A DNA stretch of 64,000 nt, taken from assembly GCF_947623445.1 (NCBI RefSeq), contig NC_135241.1, positions 24,306,501 to 24,370,500 of the forward strand. Reading direction: 5' to 3'. The stretch's first letter is position 1. Each line of letters opens with the position of its first letter. The DNA is from Clavelina lepadiformis (Eukaryota > Chordata > Ascidiacea > Aplousobranchia > Clavelinidae). Below, in pieces: positions 23,385 through 35,441 of the stretch. Below the pieces are notes generated by a model. The model was not told the DNA's origin and made no database searches. It worked only from the letters and a program-made list of their open reading frames with translations. A program made the translations under genes and the position numbers.

Positions 23385-23883
23385 CCTGATAGTAGATCAT
23401 TTCTTCGTGCTCAGGAACTTTTATTAATTGGCCACTGACTGCACTAATTACCTATTATTATATTAGGGCAATTAGGCTGTCACTATTTCAAAGGAAATGA
23501 TCGCAAGGTCAAAGGTATTTTCATGGTTTCTTGTTAATTTAACAACAATTTCTAATACAGTAACTTAAACCTAACCTAAAGGAGCAGTGTGACTTACCTA
23601 TTGTAGGTGAAATAGTCACTCCGATTAAGTTATTAGAAAGCATGCGATGACATAAATCAGCTCTCAGCAAAACAAGACCGATTTTTAGTCTTTTTCCTTT
23701 AAATTGGTTCGTGCTAAAAATAACTAGCCCTTCTTATTTCCACCTGCGTTACAGACGAAACATGAAAAAGGATTAAGATGATTCAAGCACATAGCAGAGC
23801 TTAATATACTTGTGTTTTGTTGTTGAGTAGAGTCGAGCGTAATGTTGTTGTTTTAGCTTATGCGAGAGAGCTTATGTATGACA

Positions 23884-26169
23884 ATGAAAGTCATCGTAGC
23901 TGGATATGCGAAAACCGGAACCAAAACCATGGTCGTAGCTCTATCTGAGTTGGGCTACAATGTTTATGACTTCATGGATCACTTCTGGTATCATGGCGAT
24001 AAGTGGGCCAAGATACTTTCATCCAGTGGTGGAAATATTGAAGATTTCAAAGAGATGTATCATTCAGTGGATGCTGTAACTGATGGTCCACCATTCCTGT
24101 TTTGGGAAGAGATTTTACAAGCGTTTCCCGATGCTAAAGTGAGTTAGGTTTTGCCGCATAAAAATGTCAATAAGACAATTACTGTGTGACAATGTCTAGT
24201 GATTATAATCACGCAAAGAACATAACCAACATCGCCTAATGATTCGTCGAAAATAGGATTTGCAAGCGTGTGCATTCCAAGTTAGCATAAATTCGGACAA
24301 CCATATAATTGCGGGCCCTTAGCTATGCAAACCACAAACACTTAATGAATTTAAACTTGTCGTCAAAACTGATGTCATCAATGTAAGTGAACGTGTTTCT
24401 TTTTGTTATACAAGCTACAATAACTTGTACAAAAGACTGAACTTGAAGTTAAATGTTCAATCTAAGGCTTTTACGTCATGTGTTTAAGATCTGTATTCGA
24501 AGGTTATCTTGACATCAAGAGATGAAGATAGCTGGTACAAGAGTCTGTGCACCCAATTTCAAGTTTTAAATAGCAATATTTTGTACCAAGTCATGCAAGT
24601 GTTATCACCAACTGGGTGGAAATATTTTAAGCATTTTCGTCTCTTCAGTAAGTTTCGTCTTACAGATTGTTTTTGAAAAAATATACCGTTGCTTGTTAAA
24701 CTAGAACTAATAACATAAATCTATCACCATTAACATGCTCAACTGTTTTTACAGTCATGGCGTTGAGTGGAATACGAATGCGACATCCCTTTGACTTCTC
24801 ATTTTCCAAAAATGAAATGGTTTGGAAAAAAGCCTACAGACAACATACTCGCTATTGTAAACAAGTACGTTTTACGAGTCTTGTTGTATTTCACTATTTT
24901 TAGTACTTTCGTCAAGGGGTTATGTTTTTATGACCTTTGTTTTTCCTTTTCGTAACATAGTTCAAAACTCTGTTACTCTATTCAATTTCAATCTATTTAT
25001 TCTGATTGGTGAGCCTTTGGTATTAGAAAAATTGAATTTAATTTTGGGCTGACAAAGTTAACAGGCCACGCTACAAGCAAAATGCATGATGCAAAATGAT
25101 GATTGATGAAATGATGAACGATCGCATTTTGTTTGTTGTAAATTTTGCGACTATTCGAGGCTGCTTTGATCAGCAGCAACGATTGAAATCTTTCAATCAG
25201 AGGAAAATTGTAAAGCACACGACTGCGATAAAAAGAAAAGGCAAAACAGAAAATCGTCTAAACAAGTTACCGTCTTAAAACGTTCGTTTCGCTACTTTAG
25301 TATAATACAGTAGGTTGATGTATTTTCCAGTGTTTAAAGAACACAACTTGCTTTAACATTCGAGTCGCGCAAGTTTGGTAAAGTAATTATTGATAAAGTT
25401 AGTAACCTGTATTATTTTACATTTATGTGAAGTCAGCTCAAATGAAACAAAAAAGTATTCAAAAACGTCTCTTATTTGACCTGCTTTTTTTCACATCGTT
25501 CTTAAATTCTCAATTGTTATAAAACCTTCTTAAAACAAACGTTTGTGCAATTACAGTATAAACTTAAGATATTAGAACATAGCCAAAAACGTTAAGTCTT
25601 CGCTGAGGAAACATATGACAATCTTTTGATTTTTTGTCTGATTTTAACTCCCACTAGAATAAATAAAACATGATTAAAATCTGTATAAAGCTTAAAGCGG
25701 TGGCAACTGGCCGCTTATGAATTATTATGTATCTAAGAATTTCGAACCTACCCACTTCTTGTGTACTCTTGCTGGCCTACGTTAATGCTAAACTTGCACA
25801 GGACACGAGACATGATAACAATTGAACAAATGCAATATATGGGAGAATTCAGCAGCTTTGGCGGATGTAAAAATAATTATGTAGAATTTTCCGAAACGTT
25901 CTTATTTGTAGAATTGTCCTCCTGACAAACTTCTGGTCTACGATGTCCGTCAAGGATGGGCGCCTTTGTGTGAGTTCCTAAAAGAAGAAATTCCAGACAA
26001 GCCCTTTCCTCGTGAAAATGTCGCCGGGAGTATTGTTGACAAACTGATGGCGACTCATCCTTGTGCGTTCCGAGTAAAAAGGGAAATGATTTGCACGACA
26101 ATAATACTTTCGCTGTTGATGTTATGGATTCTGCAGATTTTTTCAATACTTAACCTGGGCCCATACTAA
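23884..26169 (+). CDS. Sulfotransferase-like protein, B subtype, first array gene, 255 aa
   Basis: Exons 23884-24138, 24503-24647, 24755-24864 and 25912-26169. An in-frame ATG at 23860 would add eight residues (MRESLCMT); 23884 matches all paralogs. B-type marks: exon 3 begins (I)MALSGIRMRHPFDF, and exon 4 has EFLKEEIPDKPFPRENVAGS and a short C-terminus in which KREMICTTIILSLLMLWILQ forms the membrane segment. Distinctive residues are GYAKTGTK in the loop, NIEDF, MYHSVDAVTDGPPF and HPCAF. Its intron 1 lacks the hAT element found in the other B genes and so preserves the empty site. Intron 3 is about 1 kb. AATAAA is at 26231-26236. Confidence 0.87.
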
Positions 26170-26516
26170 ACAGACTTTGACCTGCTGTTTAGTTGCATTA
26201 GCTCTATTAAGAACGTTACTGCATTTACGTAATAAAATATCACTTACTTACATTAGTTACTTACTAACTTTGCCTTCTTACCTACCCACTTACATTTACA
26301 ATACTAACATTACAGTATTTTACCTAATGTTGGAGCAAACAGAATTTTCAACCGGCTGATTGAAAGCATGTCATTTAAAATATGTCTTCTAAATAATCCG
26401 CTATTTCAAGCAAACATTTTACCTCACCATATGATCTTCAAACTTCTTAATCTTCCAAAGATAATGAACCAAACAATACGACGCTTTGTTTTATTTGGTT
26501 GGCGCTTGCAGGGTTG

Positions 26517-26663
26517 ATGACCGTCATGGTTATTACATCATGTGCTGAATCACGTGCCCACAAGATGTTTAAGAAATTGTTGCTTTGTATGTTTTGTCGG
26601 CACGACCTCGTCGTGAACGACTACTTTCGATTACTGTTGCTAATACAACATTTCTGTATCTAG
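26517..26663 (+). other. Conserved 48-codon small reading frame
   Basis: ATG at 26517 gives MTVMVITSCAES, then KKLLLCMFC and a Leu-rich end, to TAG 26661-26663. The frame stays open in all five B-to-A intervals. In three of them the solo LTR lies just before it. There is an acceptor-like cttgcag just upstream. Persistence may reflect recent duplication only. Confidence 0.2.
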
Positions 26664-27282
26664 GCTACAGTGGAACGGAATATTAATAGAAATCCTAACA
26701 TATGTATGTAGGCTGTTGAAAGAATATAGGATATACAGGTAATGGTGTTAAAAACGTTTTTATTTGAAGTTTGTTTGTTTTCCTCGAAGTTGCAACTTTA
26801 TGTTGAATACTTTTTGGTTATTACTGTAAAGAAGTTACGTCGGTTTAACAGCGGTTACCGCAGAAGAATTGTGGTCTCTTTGCGTTTGTTGGAGTCTATA
26901 TTTATTATATCATCACTGGTCATGCGTAAACAATTAAGGTAACCAAATTTGTAGGCCTTTGTTATTTGGAAACAAATTCGTATTTGCTAGAAAGTATCAC
27001 GGACGGATTACCCACATGAAACCAATATCAAATGCAACTTTACTCCTAGTAACACCAAAATGCAAAAAAAATCTAACACTTTCTCTTGACAGGTCTTCAT
27101 ATCATTAAATTGTATTTTTCCCCTCCGGCTGATTGTAAATATTCCGCTCATTAAACTTAGTTAAATACCATTTGTGGTAAGCGAGCCATTTCATGTATCA
27201 GTATGTGGCTAAAAAAGCATTCGATGAGTAGCTAAGCGTTATGCTGTTGATTTAGCTCATGTAAGAGAACTGGTTCACTACA

Positions 27283-28603
27283 ATGAAAGTCATTGTAGCT
27301 GGATATACTAAAACCGGAACTAAATCCATGGTTGCAGCTTTATCTGAGTTGGGCTACAACGTTTATGATGCTCTTGATCACTTCTGGTATCATGGCGATA
27401 AGTGGGCCAAGATACTTTCATCCAGTGGTGGAAGTGTTGAAGATTTCAAAGAGATGTATCAGTCAGTGGATGCAGTCACTGACTCTCCAACATGTGAGTT
27501 TTGGGAAGAGATTTTGCAAGCATTTCCCGATGCAAAAGTAAGTTAAGTTTAAGAAGCAAAATAATTAAAGTATCGAGCCTATGTCATTCGTCAGTTACAT
27601 AAGTTCAAACTTTTGTTCACTCCTGTACATTTAATTACTGTACCTAAAATCTTATATTAGTGTTTATGTCTTTGACAACCGTAAAAATCATTACATGCTA
27701 AATGAAAAGTACGATAACTAGCTCAAAACGTTCCAGTGTAAGTTGATTATTATCTGTCGTCATTGTTTTCAAACTGTTACTTGAAGGTTATCTTAACATT
27801 AAGAGATGAAGACAGTTGGTACATCAGTTTGTGCAACCAATGTGAAGTTATGAATGGCAACATTTTGTACCAAGTCATGCAAGTGTTATCGCCAACTGGG
27901 TGGAAATATTTTAAGCATTTTCGTCTCGTCAGTAAGTTTCGTCTTACAGATTGTTTTTGCAAAATATACCGTTGTTTGTTAAACTGGAACTAACAACATA
28001 AATCCATCACGTCACGTTTTCGTCAATTCAAGTATTCCAGTTTGGCAAAAATTGCAATGTATTAAATGGTTACGCAAGGTCGTGGTTTTAGTTGTTTCCG
28101 TATCAACCAGTTTAATCGTTTTTACAGTTATGTCGCTGTGGGGAATACGAATGAGAAATCCATTTGACTTCAAACTTTCCAACAACGACATTGTTGTAAA
28201 AAAAGGTTACAGACAACACACGCAATATTGCAGACAAGTAACTTTATCGTTCTTTTTCTTGTTTTTCTATCTTGCATTTTGTAACACTTCATCTCAAAAT
28301 TGCTGCTTTTAGAATTGTCCTCGTGACAAACTTCTGGTCTACGATGTCCGTCAAGGATGGGCGCCTCTGTGCGAGTTTCTTGGAAAGGAAATTCCAGACA
28401 AGTCCTTCCCTCATGAAAATGTTGCTGGAAATATTATTGATAAATTAATGACAACTCATCCAGCATTTATTCGCATGCAACGAGAAATGGCTTGCACAGT
28501 GGCCATACTTTCACTGGGCCTACTATACGGATCCTACAAGCTCTACAAGTATAACCCTGGAGCCATACTAAACAAGTTGTGGTTAATTTTCATGTTTCGT
28601 TAG
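27283..28603 (+). CDS. Sulfotransferase-like protein, A subtype, 266 aa
   Basis: Exons 27283-27537, 27787-27931, 28128-28237 and 28313-28603. A-type marks: GYTKTGTKSM, DALDHFWYHGD, VTDSPTCEFW, exon 2 VILTLRDEDSWYISLCNQCE, exon 3 (I)MSLWGIRMRNPFDF, and exon 4 with NCPRDKLLVYDV. The anchor TVAILSLGLLYGSYKLYK is followed by NPGAILNKLW and a basic end MFR. Intron 2 is 196 bp with stops, unlike the 117-bp stop-free intron 2 in the next three A genes. A start-stop pair (ATG TAA) sits at 27259-27264, just upstream of the true start. AATAAA at 28730-28735. Confidence 0.88.
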
Positions 28604-30003
28604 CTGAAATTGACAGTTAAATTATAATGTTTCAAGTGTTTTTGCAAAAAAATTTAATGATCAATATATCGCGAAGTACTTTTTAGGACTAAAATTTTAA
28701 GTGATTTAAACGAACTTTGGTATCAGGTTAATAAATTACCAAACCTTTAAACTTGTTAAAGAACAATTTACCAACCAATACAACATCTTAAGTTAGTTGA
28801 TTGCTGTCATCAAAAATTATGCTAACCCTGATGTTCCCATTGTTTTACTGTTATGCCGACGGATACATTGATATAAGTAAACCCTAAGATTCAGAGGTAG
28901 ACTGAACATATATGAGCTACGTGCTGATATAGGAAATGCTTTTGATCCGTAGTTTGTTTGCTTTGAACAAATCTGTTACAATTTTGAACGCAGCTTAGCC
29001 ACAAGTAACAATCAGTTCAAAATGTTTTACACTATGAGAGCACTTACCAACACCGAAATCTTATTTTGCTACTTGTCCTAGGTGTATATACGTGATGCTA
29101 TGCATACAATTCGTTTAAGGTGTTTGGGAGTATGTATGCAAGTATTTAGCTCCCGTATGTCAACGCGTAGGCCTATTAAGAAAGAACTATAATTAGACAT
29201 GATTCAATCGAAGACATGAAAAATATACACTTGGCAAATACTTACAAATACGCAAATGCACGCGCCAACACTTGGCAAATATATGAACCCAAGCCGGAGA
29301 GGATTCAATAAACCATCTGGCCAACACCAATATCCCAGCGTTGGCGAACTCAATGACCTGTCACTTACAAAGTTTTAGACTTACGTTAATGACGGCAGAT
29401 TTATGTGATGGCGGTGTAGGTAGGTACAGCATTCTTTACAATACAGTTCGCGTACGAAACAAATTCTCTTTCTCAACTGTCGGTAATAATCTGCTTCCAC
29501 ATCCATAGCAAAGCAAAATATTCCAAAGATTGATTCACTTGTGTTGTAGAATATGTTAAGTTGGGCAAAATATACAGGTTTCATCATTTGATGCTGATAG
29601 AAAGAAGTTCAGGATTCTTTCGTGTGGAACTACGCACAAATCTGAATAAATTTCTGGTCAGAACATTCTTAGTTATGACACCGTGAAAAGGTGATTACGC
29701 TTTGTCGTGTTTAAACTTACCTTAGACTGAATTTTTTTAGCCTGGGTGACACCTAAGCATGACAAATATGAACACAGTGATTTCACATTCACATTTCACG
29801 ATTGCAATAATTGACTAAAATTCTCGACGATTTAGGCTCCACCCGCTAACGGCGCCTTTTTGTCAAATAAAATATTTTGTTTACATGGTTTCGTCAATGG
29901 TACATGTTAAACATTCAGTAGAACGCAGTGTTGTATTTTTAGTCTAATACAGCAGGTAATGAAATGAACGTCAACAGAAATACATAAATAAGTGTTCATC
30001 ACC

Positions 30004-30120
30004 ATGGACACGTGTAACTCGCCTCCGGACGCTTGCAGAACAACTCAAGCGCACACATTTGTGGATTGGCACTCTGACATTCAGCGCACAGTCGCAGCAT
30101 CTTTGCCTGGCGAACATTAG
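30004..30120 (+). other. Conserved 38-codon small reading frame
   Basis: A start in good context (accATGg) opens MDTCNSPPDACRTTQ and ends after GEH at TAG. Copies lie at 38092, 46176, 54260 and 63508 with a few amino-acid changes (VAASLPGEH to IAESLPSEH) and no disruption. No domain or signal. Could be a relic of another exon. Confidence 0.2.
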
Positions 30121-30199
30121 GCACACAAAAGTCAGTTAGCTTAAGTTATGTGCAGTTGTGGCCAAGATTGCCAGTTAATGTTTATTTATGCAACCTGAT

Positions 30200-30350
30200 A
30201 GACTGGTCCACAACGTACCTCAGTGATGTGCGCCTTTATGTGAGCTCCGAGAAAGAAAATTCCAAGAAAGCCCTTCCCTCACGAAAACATCCTTAACATG
30301 TTAATGGCAACTCATCCTCATATTCATCGCTGATACGCTTGCAACGAGCT
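30200..30350 (+). pseudogene. Relic sulfotransferase exon 4 in the spacer
   Basis: Nucleotides follow exon 4 of the paralogs: ctggtccacaacgtacctcagtg for the VYDVRQG part, tgcgcctttatgtgagctc for APLCEF, aaaattccaagaaagcccttccctcacgaaaac for EIPDKPFPHEN, and ttaatggcaactcatcct for LMATHP. Frame is lost by small deletions and stops. There is no upstream exon 1-3, so it marks a gene that was lost before the units multiplied. Confidence 0.8.
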
Positions 30351-30860
30351 TAATCGTGAACCTCTCAGTACACTTTATGACTTCTATGACGTGTGAAAAT
30401 ACTTTTTGACTTCTACAAACCATTCAAGTTTAATTGCTACGACATTGAACAAATTGTAATTTGCTGTTAGATTCAGTTAATAAGCTGTGTTTGTTTTATC
30501 AAGGTTCCAGTAAGCGAATAACTTTGCAATCAAAATTTGTAAATTTAATTTACCGAATAAGAGCTTATGTTATTAGCCGTAGAACAATTGCTCAAACAGA
30601 ACCTTCATGTAAAGTGCAGCATATACGCGATGATACAGAAATGCAAACAAATACAAGCTGGTTACGAAGGAAGAATGTAGGTTATGTCAATAAACCGGTG
30701 TTTGCGCTCGCGGCTATGGCTAATCCCGCGTTTATTAAGCTATAAACGCAAGTCAAAATCACCCTTCGGTAAACCAGTGATTATTTTTAGCGAAACTAGA
30801 TTCATTTGATCCCGTGTTCAGCAGTGAAACTCTTGTTTGAGTTCATTAAGCTCTACAACA

Positions 30861-33689
30861 ATGAAAGTCATCGTAGCTGGATTTGTAAAGACCGGAACTA
30901 AAACCATGGTCGTAGCTCTATCTGAGTTGGGCTACAATGTTTATGACTTCATGGATCACTTCTGGTATCATGGCGATAAGTGGGCCAAGATACTTTCATC
31001 CAGTGGTGGAAGTATTGAAGATTTCAAAGAGATGTATCAGTCAGTGGATGCTGTAACTGATGCCCCACCAAACTTGTTTTGGGAAGAGATTTTACAAGCG
31101 TTTCCCGATGCTAAAGTGAGTTAGGTTTTGCCGCATAAAAATGTCAATAAGACAAATTACTGTGTGACAATGTCTAGTCTCAGTGGTTCTCAACCTTCTG
31201 ATCTTGGCGAACCCCTTTTGCTGCTGTCAAAGCAGTGGCGGACCCCTGAAGTTTAAGCAAACTAAGGGTTCTGAGACTGCACTTAAATGTTTCTTTGCTT
31301 AGTTTTACTTAATAGTCTTGGTGCACAACTGCGCTATTCATTCAAAATAACATCAAACTATGCGGATATTTTTACTTAAAATCACTGTATCCAGCTGTCT
31401 TCTCGTATAATCCGCAATCTAGTGCATCACGATAGGCCTTCCCTGCGGGTGATAAATCTCAATAAGCTTTTGTATTGTCCCATCACAATAGACAATTAAG
31501 CAAATGTTCAAGCCTATTTCAAAAAGTACTGATAAACAGCAAAAAATTTTTAAAAACTCGTACTTTATGTTGCAAATTTCGAAGTTCTCACGGACCAACT
31601 GAAAACGTTTCGCGGACCCCCAGGGGTCCGCGGACCACCGGTTGAGAACCACTGGTCTAGTGAGTATAATCACGCTAAGAACATAATCAACATCGCCTAA
31701 TGATTCGTCGAAAATAGGATTTGCAAGCCTGTGCATTCCAAGCTAGCATAAATTCGGACAACCATATAAATGCGGGTCCTTAGCTATGCAAACCACAAAC
31801 ACTTAATGAATTTAAACTTGTCGTCAAAACTGATGTCATCAATGTACGTGAATGTGTTTCTTTTTGTTATACAAGCTACAATAACTTGTACAAAAGACTG
31901 AACTTGAAGTTAAATGTTCAATCTAAGGCTTTTACGTCATGTGTTTAAGATCTGTATTCGAAGGTTATCCTGACATCAAGAGATGAAGATAGCTGGTACA
32001 AGAGTCTGTGCACCCAGTTTCAAGTTTTAAATAGCAATATTTTGTACCAAGTCATGCAAGTGTTATCACCAACTGGGTGGAAATATTTTAAGCATTTTCG
32101 TCTCGTCAGTAAGTTTCGTCTTACAGATTGTTTTTGAAAAAATATACCGTTGCTTGTTAAACTAGAACTAATAACATAAATCTATCACCATTAACATGCT
32201 CAACTGCTTTTACAGTCATGGCGTTGAGTGGAATACGAATGCGACATCCCTTTGACTTCTCATTTTCCAAAAATGAAATGGTTTGGAAAAAAGCCTACAG
32301 ACAACACACTCGCTATTGTAAACAAGTACGTTTTTCGAATCTTGTTTTATTTCACTATTTTGAATACTTTCGTCAAGGAGGTTATGTTTTTATGACTTTT
32401 GTTTTTCCTTTTCGTAACATAGTTCAAAATTCTGTTACTGTATTCAATTTCAATCTATCTGTTCTAAATGGTTAGGCTTTGGTATAAGAAAAATTGGATT
32501 TAATTTCGGGCTGACAAAGTTAACAGGCCACGCTACAAGCAAAATGAATACAAATCTGCTCATCTTTGCAAGAGTAGCAAAACAAAAGGTTATACCTCAC
32601 AAAACAATTGGAGGTAAAATGCATGATGCAAAATGATGATTGATGAAATGATGAACGATCGCATCTTGTTTGTTGTAAATTTTGCGACTATTCGAGGCTG
32701 CTTTGATCAGCAGCAACGATTGAAATCTTTCAATCAGAGGAAAATTGTAAAGCACACGACCGCGATAAAAAGAAAAGGCAAAACAGAAAATCGTCTAAAC
32801 AAGTTACCGTCTTAAAACGTTCGTTTCGCTACTTTAATATAATACAGTAAGCGCGGGTGGATGTATTTTCCAGTGTTTAAAGAACACAACTTGCTTTAAC
32901 ATTCGATTCGCGCAAGTTCGGTTAAGTTACCTGTATGTTTTTACATTTATGTAAAGTCAGCTCAAATGAAACAAAAAAGTATTCAAAAACGTCTCTTATT
33001 TGACATGTTTTATTTATTATTTTCACATCGTTCTTAAATTCTAAAATGTTATAAAACGTTCTTAAAACAAACGTTTGTGCAATTACAGTATAGACCTAAG
33101 ATATTAGAACATAGCTAAAGAGGAAACATATGACAACCTTTTGATTTTTGTCTGATTTTAACTCCCTCTAGAATAAATAAAACGTGATTGAAATCTGTAT
33201 AAAGCTTAAATTAACAGCAGTGGCAACTGGCCGTTTATGAATTATTATGTATCTAAGAATTTCGAACCTACCCACTTTTTGTGTACTCTTGCTGGCCTAC
33301 GCCAATGCTAAACTTGCACAGGGCACGAGACATGATAACAGTTGAACAAATGCAATATATGGGAGAATTCAGCAGCTTTGGTGAATGTAAAAATAATTAT
33401 GTAAATTTTTTCTAAACGTTTTTATTTGTAGAATTGTCCTCCTGACAAACTTCTCGTTTACGATGTCCGTCAAGGATGGGCGCCTTTGTGTGAGTTCCTA
33501 AAAGAAGAAATTCCAGACAGGCCCTTTCCTCGTGAAAATGTCGCGGGGAGTATTGTTGACAAATTGATGGCGACTCATCCTTCTGCGTTCCGAGTAAAAC
33601 GGGAAATGATTTGCACGACGATAATACTTTCGCTGTTGATGTTATGGATTCTGCAGATTTTTTCAATACTTAACCTGGACCCATACTAA
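30861..33689 (+). CDS. Sulfotransferase-like protein, B subtype, 255 aa
   Basis: Exons 30861-31115, 31964-32108, 32216-32325 and 33432-33689. It differs from the first B gene by GFVKTGTK in the loop, MYQSVDAVTDAPPNLFW, CTQFQVLNSNI with LV instead of LF at the end of exon 2, and EIPDRPFPREN with HPSAF in exon 4. The membrane segment and the LNLDPY end are conserved. Intron 1 has grown to about 850 bp because of the 474-bp hAT-type insertion. AATAAA at 33751-33756. This is the first gene of the near-identical 8-kb units. Confidence 0.88.
31181..31654. mobile_element. hAT-type non-autonomous transposon in intron 1
   Basis: A 474-bp element with ends CAGTGGTTCTCAACC and GGTTGAGAACCACTG, an exact 15-bp terminal inverted repeat of the Charlie/hAT type. 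It is flanked by gtctagtc and gtctagtg, an 8-bp duplication with one mismatch. The first B gene carries a single uninterrupted gtctagtg at the corresponding site. No transposase is encoded; a 105-codon antisense frame crossing it is incidental. Confidence 0.9.
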
Positions 33690-34041
33690 ACAGACTTTGG
33701 TCAGCTGTTTAGTTGCATTAGCTCTATTAAGAACGTTACTGTATTTACGTAATAAAAATATCACTTACTTACATTAGTTACTTACTAACTTTGCCTTCTT
33801 ACCTACCCACTTACATTTACAATACTAACATTACAGTATTTTACCTAATGTTGGTGCAAACAGAATTTTCAACCGGCTGATTGAAAGCATGTCATTTAAA
33901 ATGTCTTCTAAATAATCCGCTATTTCAAGCAAACATTTTGCTTCACCATATGATCTTCACACTTCTTAATCTTACAAAGATAAATGAACCAAACAATACG
34001 ACGCTTGTTTTGATTTGGTTGGCGCTTGCAGGGTTGATGAC

Positions 34042-34674
34042 TGTGGCGGTCGTGATAATAAATTATAATAAGTTCTATAATTGGCATTTGTTAAGCGATT
34101 TGTGTGTCTCCAGTTTGATTCAGTTCTATTCAATATTTGAAGTGTATTTTTCCTAGTTTAATCCGTATTCAATCCTAGTTCCAAATCGACATGTGACGTA
34201 GTTAAGTGTGTCAAGTGGTTTTTTGAACCCGGTGCAAAATCGATTATAATTCTTTGTGAAAAAGCAGATAATGTACAACATGGACACGTGTATACGTGTC
34301 ATGGTAAAATCTAGCTTGGCGCTCGCCCATTGGTCAAAATACGGGAGTATAAAAGCTAATGTTTGGTCTAAATCGCTCTCTTCGCTCTTTTCGGATTCTT
34401 CTGTTTTGTTGAATTATTCGGAATTGGAATCATTACTGAATTCGAGTTATAGCTTGTTTAAATGTGAAAAGATGGTGTAAATGTTTCTAATTTGATACAA
34501 CCTATTCGGAAAATATAACAATTAGACTTTATGAAGTTGGTGTTTATTTGAAGAAACATTATAAAGACAGCCAACGCAACGGAGTCAAAGACAATTGTCT
34601 ATAGGAGTCTAACAGTAAGACTAATAGTCTTGGCTTTAGGCCAACTTAAAAGCAATCACGTCGCCATCCCCACA
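34042..34674. mobile_element. Solo LTR of an LTR retrotransposon
   Basis: 633 bp starting TGTGG and ending CCACA, flanked by a perfect 5-bp target duplication ATGAC (34037-34041 and 34675-34679). An inner CCAAT-like box (cccattgg) and gtataaaag form an LTR-style promoter. No internal coding region remains, so it is a solo LTR left by recombination. The family (Gypsy or BEL-like, from the 5-bp duplication) cannot be fixed. Empty sites exist in the first and last intervals. It is young relative to the split of the units, older than their amplification. Confidence 0.85.
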
Positions 34675-35441
34675 ATGACCATCATGGTCATTACATCATG
34701 TGTTGAATCAGGTGCCCACAAGATGTTTAAGAAATTGTTGCTTTGTATGTTTTGTCGGCACGACCTCGTCGTGAACGACTACTTTCGATTACTGTTGCTA
34801 ATACAACATTTCTGTATCTAGTCTATAGTGGAACGGAATATTAATAGAAAACTGAACATATGCATGTAGGCTCTTGAAAGAATATAGGATATACAAGTAA
34901 TGGTGTTCAGAACGTTTTTAATCGAAGTTTGTTTGTTTGCCTCGAAGTTGCAACTTTATGTTGAATACTTTTTGGTAATTACTGTAAAGAAGTTACGTCG
35001 GTTTATCAGCGGTTACCGCTGAAGAATTGTGGTCTCTTTGCGTTTGTTGGAGTCTATATTTATTATATCATCACTGGTCATGCGTAAACAATTAAGGTAA
35101 CCAAATTTGTAGGCCTTTGTTATTTGGAAACAAATTCGTATTTGCTAGAAAGTATCACGGACGACATACCCACATGAAACCAATATAAAATTCAACTTTA
35201 CTCCTTGTAACACCAAAATGCAAAAAAAATCTTACACTTTTCTCTTGAAAGGTCTTCATATCATTAAATTGTATTTTTCCCCTCCGGCTGATTGTAAATA
35301 TTCCGCTCATTAAACTTAGTTCAACACCATTTGTGGTAAGCGAGCCATTTCATGTATCAGTCTGCAGCTAAAAGCGCATCTGATGAGTAGCTAAGCGTTA
35401 TGCTGTTGATTTAGCTCATGTAAGAGAACTGGTTCACTACA

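Larger units (their letters stand above)
28604..30860. other. A-to-B spacer of the array
   Basis: This spacer recurs after every A gene and again, diverged, after the broken last copy. It holds a relic exon 4 (30200-30350), a 38-codon frame (30004-30120) and several frames without ATG that I do not accept as genes. The 200 bp before the next B gene are highly conserved between units and probably contain its promoter. Confidence 0.6.

Noticed and set aside
25096-25278. 60-codon frame in intron 3 of the first two B genes
   Set aside because: Closed by a stop in the later units and lies inside an intron.
25877-26146. Antisense frames over exon 4 of the B genes
   Set aside because: Mirror of a conserved coding exon; no independent support.
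29381-29587. 68-codon minus-strand frame in the spacers
   Set aside because: No domain; start and length vary between copies, and older copies near 61.1 and 62.9 kb are broken.
30461-30745. 94-codon frame repeated in each spacer (30461, 38548, 46632, 54716)
   Set aside because: No ATG at its first codon, no domain, and conservation is explained by recent unit duplication.
31419-31736. 105-codon antisense frame in B-gene intron 1 (four copies)
   Set aside because: Runs across the hAT element and its flank; not a transposase.
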